From: Fasciola hepatica
Taxonomy: Eukaryota > Platyhelminthes > Trematoda > Plagiorchiida > Fasciolidae
Assembly (NCBI GenBank): GCA_948099385.1
Contig: CANUEZ040000199.1
Coordinates: forward strand, 2,800,001-2,864,000
DNA: 64,000 bases
Direction of reading: 5' to 3'
The translations under genes were made by a program, and so were the position numbers. Each line of letters begins with the position of its first letter. Within the stretch, counting starts at the first letter, position 1. The notes under the pieces were generated by a model. The model searched no databases and was not told the origin of the DNA. It saw only the letters and a program-made list of their open reading frames with translations. Shown here in pieces: positions 56,698 to 64,000 of this stretch.

Positions 56698-58084
56698 TTA
56701 GGAGCTGTCGAGAAATACCGGTTGGTCGGAATCGAGTATTGGCTGAGGGGGGTGCAGAGGGCAGGGTTGAAAATGTGTGAGGAATAGGGGTGTAGGGTGG
56801 TAGGTTAAGCTGCACATTGTGGTAGGGGTAACTCAAGTTGGGTGGAACACCAAATATGGAGCAGTTAGAAGCGGGAGCAGTGGAGATAGTTTTTGGGTGA
56901 GAAGTACGACGTGTGGCAGATTGAACGGCATGTGGAGGCCGTATTTTTGTATTGACAGGCAGTGAGCACGGTAAATTTGTAGGGATCACCGATGCATTGG
57001 AGCAAGGGGTATTCTTCAAGGTCGAAACCTTATTCCGTGAGTTAAAGCGAGTTGATTTAAGAGGAGACGGTTGAATGAGGGAGGGGCTTGTGAGAAGAAT
57101 AGGAAGACTGTTAGACCTATTCCTCTGGACGGCGAGTAGTTTATCACCGGAGGGAACAGATGGCGAGTTAGAGTTCGGGGTGTATCCAACAGGCGATGAG
57201 GTGGGAGAGCGAGGCAATAATTGGCGTCTCTTACTGGGTGGCACTAAAAGGGGAGAAGCGGAAATGTCAAGATCAACAGTAATGGGATTAGATTTTAAAG
57301 AGTACAGCACGGGAGCAGATGGGGAGGCAGTGGGCGGTTGTGAAGAGACGGGAGACGCGTGTAAAGGTAAAGCAGTAGGGACTTGAGAAGGAGCTGTGGA
57401 GCGACCAGCCGTCTGTGTTGAAGGCTCAGAACTATCAGGCGTCGTTCTAGTGGGGAAAGTCGAAGGAGATCTGGTAATTTCCCTTTGAAGTGGGGTTTTA
57501 TCTTCGGCTATTTTTATGTTTTTATAAGGAGAATTAGAAGCTATAGTGGAACGCATTTTTATGAACTCTTTGGCGGACAGATCATCTGCAAATCGCATAA
57601 GGATTGGACAGTTGAAGCGCTGAACGCGCTTACGCAGCCTTGTTATTTGACAAGGAAGGTGGGCCATACCACATGCATTCAACAGTGTGTGCTTGACATG
57701 CTCCAGAGGTGTTCTCTCTGGGACATTAAACACGACTGCATTACGAGATTTCCTCACTCTTATGAGAACATCGGATGCAACAGAGTCGATAAAGCGGCCC
57801 GCAGCTGTCAGGTTTTGTAAGGTGGAATTTTCGATGCGTTCAGTAATGCACAGTAAGGGGGCGAGTTTAGATATCGTATCTTCCAAATTCAGAAGCCGAG
57901 ACTTTATATCTGAAATACTTCGGTCTAGAACAGCTGTTCTTTCCGTCGCCAAGCCTACAAAGTCACAGAGGTCAACCGAACATTGTTTTAAGGCCACGGG
58001 AGTTTGAAGAAGCCTGTTTTTCCTAGTGACCGGGGTATGAGTGGACGGGGTAGTATTGGAAGTCTTCTTTGCTACACGTGGCAT
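56684..58084 (-). CDS. CR1-F ORF1 protein (466 aa, intact)
   Basis: Starts MPRVAKKTSN at 58084. Residues 1-35 are basic. ALKQCSVDLCDFVGLA (31-46) and the following Leu/Ile-rich heptads (50-75) suggest a coiled coil for self-association. The conserved block at 115-203 has NAVVFNVPERTPL, ITRLRKRVQRFNCPILMRF, AKEFIKMRS and DKTPLQREI. The rest is Pro/Ser/Thr-rich. By analogy with other non-LTR elements it would coat the element RNA, and its NAVVFNVP strand resembles an RRM strand, but I do not recognise a named family. No CCHC knuckle was seen. ORF2 follows with a 14-base overlap. Confidence 0.85.
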   Translation of the reverse strand: MPRVAKKTSNTTPSTHTPVTRKNRLLQTPVALKQCSVDLCDFVGLATERTAVLDRSISDIKSRLLNLEDTISKLAPLLCITERIENSTLQNLTAAGRFIDSVASDVLIRVRKSRNAVVFNVPERTPLEHVKHTLLNACGMAHLPCQITRLRKRVQRFNCPILMRFADDLSAKEFIKMRSTIASNSPYKNIKIAEDKTPLQREITRSPSTFPTRTTPDSSEPSTQTAGRSTAPSQVPTALPLHASPVSSQPPTASPSAPVLYSLKSNPITVDLDISASPLLVPPSKRRQLLPRSPTSSPVGYTPNSNSPSVPSGDKLLAVQRNRSNSLPILLTSPSLIQPSPLKSTRFNSRNKVSTLKNTPCSNASVIPTNLPCSLPVNTKIRPPHAVQSATRRTSHPKTISTAPASNCSIFGVPPNLSYPYHNVQLNLPPYTPIPHTFSTLPSAPPSANTRFRPTGISRQLLITPV

Positions 58085-58285
58085 TTTGAAATATCAGAAA
58101 GATGCTGTGAATGAGGTGGAAGAGTAACGAAAAATAGAGCTGGGTTAGAATTTACCACTGAGGAAAAAAATACCTGAATTTCTGTGGGTTAACCAAATAC
58201 TCTAAGAAAATATAATTTTTAGTATTTCCTAAGACAGTTGAATGAAAACTATATCGATAACAGCACGCAAAACGACCTGGTGTAG
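58085..58285 (-). other. CR1-F 5' UTR
   Basis: About 200 bases, much shorter than the B leader (540). It starts with the conserved TTGCGCTACACC...GCTGTTATCGATATAG block and contains TTTTTTTCCTCAG near 58165. Confidence 0.7.
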
Positions 58286-59449
58286 CGCAATATGGCACAC
58301 CACCCCTGCCAGTGCTTTCGGCTACGAAAGAACATTCAACGCAAATCCTGTCCAGTGTTGTTCAAATTTCTTGAAGAGGAACCCGCTAAACAATTCATTA
58401 AGAGCCAATCCACCGTCGCTTTGAGATCCCCGTTCAAGAAGATTAAAATTGCTGCCGACAAAACCCCATTGCAAAGGGAATTCGCCAGGTCCACCAGCAC
58501 GCATTCAGCTTCGTCAAAAGTTGTCCGCCCTCAACTATCCGCTTCTTCTTAGTCTGACGATGCGCAAAATGCATGCAATATCAATTCGGCTTCATGTTCA
58601 CCAGAACATCGATCCCATATGTTTGACGTCGATTTAGATATATCCAGTTCAACGTCACCTCACCAGCCAGCGCCTAAGAAACCAAGAAGCATAGAGTTTA
58701 CCCCTGGCAAGCTGTCCTCTCTTGGGCTGACTAACTCGATTCCACCATTACCTATCACCGAAATATCGGCCACGATCGATGACGATGCGAACCGCCTAAC
58801 TGGCTTAACAGCCATACCCAGAAATCCTCAACCCATCAGCGGAGTCACCCCAAATTCTTCTTTGCCATCTCTCCACTCGGCTCCAATAGCCACTCGGCAA
58901 TCTACGGTGCCTAGGCCATCCCCCAAACCAGCGAAAACATCATTACGAGGTGGACTGCACGTTGTTGACACTACGGTCAATCCTAACTCACTCATCAAGC
59001 CACACTCCCAACGGCTAAGGACCCCAAGCGAGGCAACACGGAGTGCAACAATGGACAAGAAAACGTCATTCAAGACCTATCTCCCCAATCCAAACCACCA
59101 ACCACTAGTTGCACCGTACATTCCACCCAGTATCGCGTTTTCTTCACCTGGTTATCATCCTCATCAGGCTGGTACAACTAACCTCCGGGCCTCTTCAACA
59201 ACGCCACCATTCATACCAAACGATTACTTTAGTGTTCTACATAACTTCTATCGTAGCCTAAGTAATATTTTCTCACATGAATCTCTTTCCTTTTATCGTT
59301 CACATATATCACCCACCCTGAATCCCTTTTCTACCGCAGGCCACTTACAACAGTACCCACGACCTCCCAGTCTCTACGCCAACCAACACCCGTATATCTC
59401 ACTTCCATTTCACATTCCCCCTCCAGGTTACAGCCCATCAAATTACTGA
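58286..59449 (+). pseudogene. CR1-E ORF1, C-terminal part
   Basis: Resumes at NMAHHPCQCFRLRKNIQRKS, directly continuing the piece that ends at 49164. CPVLFKFLEEEPAKQFI and DKTPLQREFARS complete the conserved block. A TAG at 58550 breaks the frame, after which the same frame continues with FDVDLDISSS and a long Pro/Ser/Thr-rich tail ending GYSPSNY at 59449. Lesions: the CR1-F insertion plus one stop. Confidence 0.85.
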
Positions 59450-59800
59450 TGTCAAGAGGGCACCTGTGTTACCGCCCGTATTAAGGCAGGTGCCAAGATA
59501 CCTGAGGCTGCTACACGTCCTTTTTCTTTCCCACTTAACAGCTACTTAACCCTCCCTCCTCATATTTCTACGCTCCAGCCACCAGTATCTACCAATAGTA
59601 AAGCACTCGATAGTGATCTTTCGCGGTGTTGTTCCGCGCTAAGTAGACTTACCAACCCCCGACATCCTTCCAATCTAACGAATCTCACCAGTACTAGCCA
59701 CACCCAGCTTAGCTTAACAACCAAGCTGACTGCCACGCCAGGTGTTTCTACTCAGCTTATTTCACCATCCACATTACCGACTACTCCATCTCAAGGAATA
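59450..59800 (+). other. CR1-E junction between ORF1 and ORF2
   Basis: Pro/Ser/Thr-rich reading with stops. It probably holds the variable N-terminal part of ORF2. The +1 overlap seen in CR1-B and CR1-F is not kept here. Confidence 0.4.
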
Positions 59801-62701
59801 ATGATTGCGTCATCCGATCCGCCTTCAGCAAATGCAATTTCGGAATCCTATAAAGATCTTAACGTTAACCTTGACTCCACTAAACAGTTCTCATTGTTTA
59901 TGCTGAATGCACGCTCAATAGTGAATAAGATGCGAATGCTGCGTATATTACTGCTCACGTCTGATTACGACCTCATTTTAATTACCGAAACCTGGTTGAC
60001 GGACAACACTCCAAACGAGGATATCGCTATCACCGGATACCAAGCTTTCAGGAAAAAAAGACTCACTCAGAGAGGGGGAGGCTGTCTTATATATGTAAGA
60101 CAAAACATGCGAGCGAAAATATTTCAGCACCCCATACTCGATAACTTGCCGGATTCAGTTTGGCTACAGGTCACTACAGGATGTTCTGACTTCATTGTTA
60201 GTTGCATCTACTGCCCCCCGAATACTAGTCAAAACGACTTTCTGCCTATCATAGAGGCGGTAAACGTTTTTGCGGACATACCCGGCCCAAAACTGGTGGC
60301 CGGCGACTTTAACGCACCAGGCATACGTTGGTCCACTTTGAAAGCTCCACATCACTTACTACACTTCTTGACCAGCATTCGTTTAGGAGGATGGACTCAA
60401 CATGTGATGTGCCCAACTAGAGGCAGTAGCATCCTTGATCTCATTTTTACGGTAGGATTATCTCGCGTGCACACATCTATCGTGAACAGCATCCCAGGTT
60501 GTGACCACTTGCCGGTAAAATGTGAGTTTTCAGTGCCAGCACGAACCGTTCACAAACCAACCGTTAAAAGACCGTTCCACCAAGCTAGCTGGAATCAATT
60601 ACCCTCACTCATTCGCTCGCAGAACTGGGATACTTTCTTTTTATCTGATGACTTGCATACCGTGGTGGATCATCTTTACTCCACACTAAATGCATGTCTT
60701 GACGTAATCACCCCAACCCAAGGTATACCTGGACGAGATAAACCAAACAGTTTTTGTCGATTAAAGCAGAAGCTTTCTATGCTACAACGCAAATTCCTTA
60801 GGTCGAGAGACTTTTCGTTGTTTTTGCAAATGAACCGTTTATCTAATTCTATGAAATTGATTGAAATGTCCCGCAGTAAAAAAACAGGAATTAAGGGCGC
60901 TGAGTCACCCCAAGAGGTCAGAAGCTTTATCTAAGCTGATGAAGCTGAGAAACAGCCAGTGCAGTTCTCCTATCTCATCCGTTATATATAACAACAATTA
61001 TATAACGAACTTCCAAGAGATCTCCGAGGCATTCAGTGCCTATTTTGCTTCGTCTCTAACGACCGATGACTCCCCATGCCTATATCACGTTGAGCCGCTG
61101 ACATCTGCACAGTTCTCAGCGGTTACATTTCACCCGAACGACTTAACAGTACAGCTAACTAAAATTAGGAGGTCATACCACCCCGGGACAGATGCCGTAC
61201 CACCGGCTATTTTTAGTCTAGATGGCACTGATATCCCATTCTTGCTATCAAAGGTTTTTAATTTATCTATGAGCAGTAGCGTTTTCCCCTCCCATTGGAA
61301 AACATCAGTTATTATCCCAATTCCTAAGAAAGGTTCACGCCAGGACCTAACCAACTATCGACCAGTGAACCACACCCCTATAGTTTCCCGAATTATGGAA
61401 AGACTGATAAAAAATAAGCTGACAACTCATTTACTAAACAATAACCTCATTAACACTAGACAGCACGGTTTTCTTCAAAAAAGATCCTGTGCCACCTGTA
61501 TGTGTGACTTCCTTAACCTAATAACTACGGCCACTAACAGTGGTAAATCAGTGATTGTAATCCTCCTTGACATGACTAAAGCTTTCGATCGAGTATCCCA
61601 CAATGGGCTCATGGCGAAGATGAAAACCTACGGAATTGTTGACCCGATCCTGAGTTGGTTTTCATCATATCTAACATCCCGAAAGCAGGTGGTGGACGTT
61701 GATGGCAGTTTATCATCACCTCGACCAGTTACTAGTGGAGTTATTCAGGGTAGTGTACTAGGTCCCTTACTTTTCTTATATATGTTAATGACATTTTCAA
61801 CGTCATCACACACGGGGCTGCGTTCCTTTTTGCAGATGACATAAAAATTATGTACTCCTTTGAACCTGACGCCTTAGCTTCTACCATTGCTAGCATAACG
61901 AGCGATTTACTATCGCTAGACTCATGGAGCAACCAATGGTTGATGAAATTCTCCGCTGTCAAAAGTTGTATCCTTATGTATAAGTGTCAGGTTCCCGCAG
62001 GAACGTTTAAAATTAATGATCAGTTCATCTCCAACAGTCCGGAAGTAAGGGATTTGAGATTACAATATTCTTGTACATTTAATTTCTCCGAACATTCGGC
62101 CGTGCAGGTTGCTAAAGCTAGACGGCTAATTGGTCTGATTAATAGAACCTTCAGTCTTACAGAGAGCAAGCTAAGCATTTTTAAAACTCATGTCAGACCA
62201 CTTCTGGAATATTGCACTGTCGTCTTTTCTAACATGCGGCAGATTGACAGATTTGCAATTGAGAATGTACAACGTAGATTTACCAAACAACTACTAGGAT
62301 ATTCCTCGCCTTTAAATTATATGGAAAGGTGTGAAATATTGCACCTAGAGCCCCTATGGCCGCGCCGTCTACGAATGAACCTGTCTTTCTTTTGCAATAT
62401 TGTAAAACGTACATCTTGCAATTCAGCCCCCCAGGTCAAAACTCCCTCCAACTATTCTTTACGACATAGGGACTCTATGGTCTTCATTCCAGTATCCAGG
62501 ACCGCGACGCGGTCAAACTTCTTTATTGTTAAATATTCTCCCCTCTGGAGCAAACTACCACCTCAACTTAGGTCAATGTCTTCGGTCTCTTTATTATTCA
62601 AAAAAGAAATGAATAAACATCTCACTGTCCAAAAACTCGTCCAAATGCATGATCCCTACATGTCTATTACCGGAGCCTACGAACTGGGCCTGGGATACTA
62701 A
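59801..62701 (+). pseudogene. CR1-E ORF2: endonuclease and reverse transcriptase, two homopolymer slips
   Basis: The endonuclease has LNARSIVNK, ITETWL, GGGCLIYV, GDFNAPGIRW, PTRGSSILDL and CDHLPVK. The frame changes at an A-run near 60876 and again at a T-run near 61771, where CR1-C has one more T. Otherwise the gene has no stop. The reverse transcriptase keeps YHPGTDAVPPAIF, NYRPVNHTPI, ILLDMTKAFDRVSH (motif A), VTSGVIQGSVLGPLLF (motif B) and FADDIKIMYSF (motif C). The C-terminal part has SRTATRSNFFIVKYS and ends AYELGLGY. Both lesions lie in homopolymers, so sequencing error is possible. Otherwise it is a recently inactivated copy. Confidence 0.9.
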
Positions 62702-64000
62702 CCAAAAGCTTAACAACTTTGTTCAGTAGACAGTTATTACCGACGGGTGGTAAGGAGCATTCTGTATTATAGTTAGCAAATAAAAGCAGTACAACCTATA
62801 CTCCATGACTGTCAACAGCACACTCCACGTGTTTGTTTAGCCACTTCCTATTTTCAACGCTTCTGACCACGACCCCCTACTGGCCACCGTTACTCCGGTG
62901 ATTCTTTTTTCATGCTGTCAGATTTTACCATAGTCGGTTAGGTTCTTCTTTTTTATCAGCTGCCGCCAGGTATAAGAGCATTTATAATACTAGAAAATAC
63001 ATAGCAGCATATATAATATGGTCCTCAAGGTACCAGTCTCATCCACGCTTCAACTAATTACTCATTGAGACCCTATTTCAACACAAGATTCCAGGCCTCG
63101 TTCTGATGAACGAATCGCCACAATCGATGTGGTCTTCCATAAACCATTCGTCGAACTACACATAAGTATTTGCCCCCAGTGTCGCCTATTCTCGCTTCCT
63201 TGCTTTTTTGGTAACTGTCACTAAGCCTCACAAGAATTAGTCGCTAGTACCGGTCTTCTCCGCTTTCCGTATGTTGTTTAATCCAAAAAACAAGACCTCA
63301 ACGTCGCGACCACCCATTTCTGTTACTGGCATGATATTGGTGTTCTTCCCTTCTCCCCTAACCCACAGCTGGTAGAATTGCCAGACTGCAGCCCTCTCCG
63401 TTTTGTTTTCAGAACCTGCACCCTAAGGACGATTGTCGCCTTCCACTTCACAGGAATAACTTGGACCCTCTCTTGCTGGACAGGACAAACGAGATTTACA
63501 CACAACTTCATTTTCGTTCGTCTCACGATCGCTTTCCCCAAGATTCCCGCCATCGGACTTCTTGAACCTGGACTACTCGATCTCACTGCATTCATACAAC
63601 TCATTTTAATCCCATATGTCATTATGCCCGTTCCGTGTTAGAACCCGCTAATACTGTTCAAACACTGGCACCTTTATTGTCACTGTTCATTGCTTCATCG
63701 GTCACCAAAAAAAACGTCTGGCGCTGACATATCTTTCAGTAGTCCTCCAGTGGGCAGCGAAGTAATTAGTAACTACCTGCACTCTTCATCGGTCCATCCG
63801 ATCGCATCCGCAATGCTGTTGCATCGAGTGTTCGGGCTCTGTAGATCACTGCGTTCCCTCCACGATTGAACGTCTTCGGTACATTTCCCATGCTGCATCG
63901 CCGTTTCGTTCGCATCATTTGTTACACCTGTCAAATTGGTCATTAGAAATGTGACACTCACCGTCTACTTACTATACCATCACCGTTATCGAGACCATTG
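62702..64000 (+). other. CR1-E 3' UTR, first 1.3 kb
   Basis: Nearly identical to 36498-37790 of CR1-C. The last 250 bases also match 2250-2510 near the left edge. The tail lies outside the window. Confidence 0.85.

Larger units (their letters stand above)
49165..58285 (-). mobile_element. CR1-F, full-length element inserted in CR1-E
   Basis: A 9.1-kb minus-strand element. Its 5' end (58262-58285) reads TTGCGCTACACCAGG, then GCTGTTATCGATATAG, as in CR1-A. ORF1 is open, ORF2 has three stops in one frame, and the 3' UTR is 4.4 kb. It ends with a hairpin at 49190-49207 (TATTGAC paired with GTCAATA) and a CTATA-type tail. No target duplication is visible. It is the most complete CR1 in the window. 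Confidence 0.9.
58286..64000 (+). mobile_element. CR1-E, main part, running off the window
   Basis: Continues CR1-E after the CR1-F insertion: rest of ORF1, ORF2, and 1.3 kb of 3' UTR up to the window edge. By comparison with CR1-C the element should end about 870 bases beyond the window. Sequence is very close to CR1-C. Confidence 0.9.

Noticed and set aside
1..64000. tRNA, rRNA, CRISPR arrays or prokaryotic operons
   Set aside because: None seen on either strand. Regular repeats are microsatellites and element copies, and gene structure is that of eukaryotic retroelements.

Overview
This window is eukaryotic, with no host gene that I can recognise. It is a graveyard of retrotransposons inserted into one another. 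The repertoire is CR1-type non-LTR elements, one Ty3/gypsy element and two BEL/Pao elements. The gypsy Gag has a CxYHxxFG-type finger, and tri- and dinucleotide microsatellites are common. Together these suggest an invertebrate, most likely a parasitic flatworm (trematode or cestode). That assignment is inference: no rRNA, mitochondrial or single-copy gene is present to fix it.

Labels used below. CR1-A (+): 4742-5066 and 17002-25860. A gypsy element (+, 5067-17001, with 544-bp LTRs) is inserted in A's ORF1. CR1-B (+, 6763-13394) is inserted in the gypsy protease. CR1-J (-, 10382-10560) is a short tail inserted in B's reverse transcriptase. CR1-H (-, 26735-29712) splits a foreign endonuclease fragment. 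CR1-D (+, about 30150-31380) is a decayed reverse transcriptase. CR1-C (+, 32088-33014 and 35770-38666) is split by CR1-G (+, 33015-35769), which is flanked by a 98-bp direct repeat. BEL-1 (+, about 38740-43160) and BEL-2 (-, about 43560-46021) lie tail to tail. CR1-I (-, 46022 to about 48240) interrupts BEL-2. CR1-E (+, 48245-49164 and 58286 to beyond 64000) is split by CR1-F (-, 49165-58285).

Left part (1-4740): a decayed minus-strand reverse transcriptase, the C-terminal remnant of a CR1 reverse transcriptase with its 3' UTR and tail, a second diverged 3' UTR piece, and a short reverse transcriptase fragment beside a (TAA)15 tract.

The CR1 elements share one design. A 5' UTR opens with a conserved block. 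ORF1 is about 470-535 aa, with a conserved NAVVFNIPDR...DKTPLQRE region and a Pro/Ser/Thr-rich tail. ORF2 is about 1,030 aa (AP endonuclease plus reverse transcriptase) and overlaps ORF1 in the +1 frame. The 3' UTR is unusually long (2.2-4.4 kb) and ends in a small hairpin followed by TTA-type or similar short repeats. The hairpin stem differs between copies but stays paired, which is the strongest sign here of a selected RNA structure.

No element is intact. CR1-F (three stop codons in ORF2, ORF1 open) and CR1-E ORF2 (two single-base slips in homopolymers) are the best preserved. The gypsy LTRs are almost identical although its interior is badly decayed and carries CR1-B.
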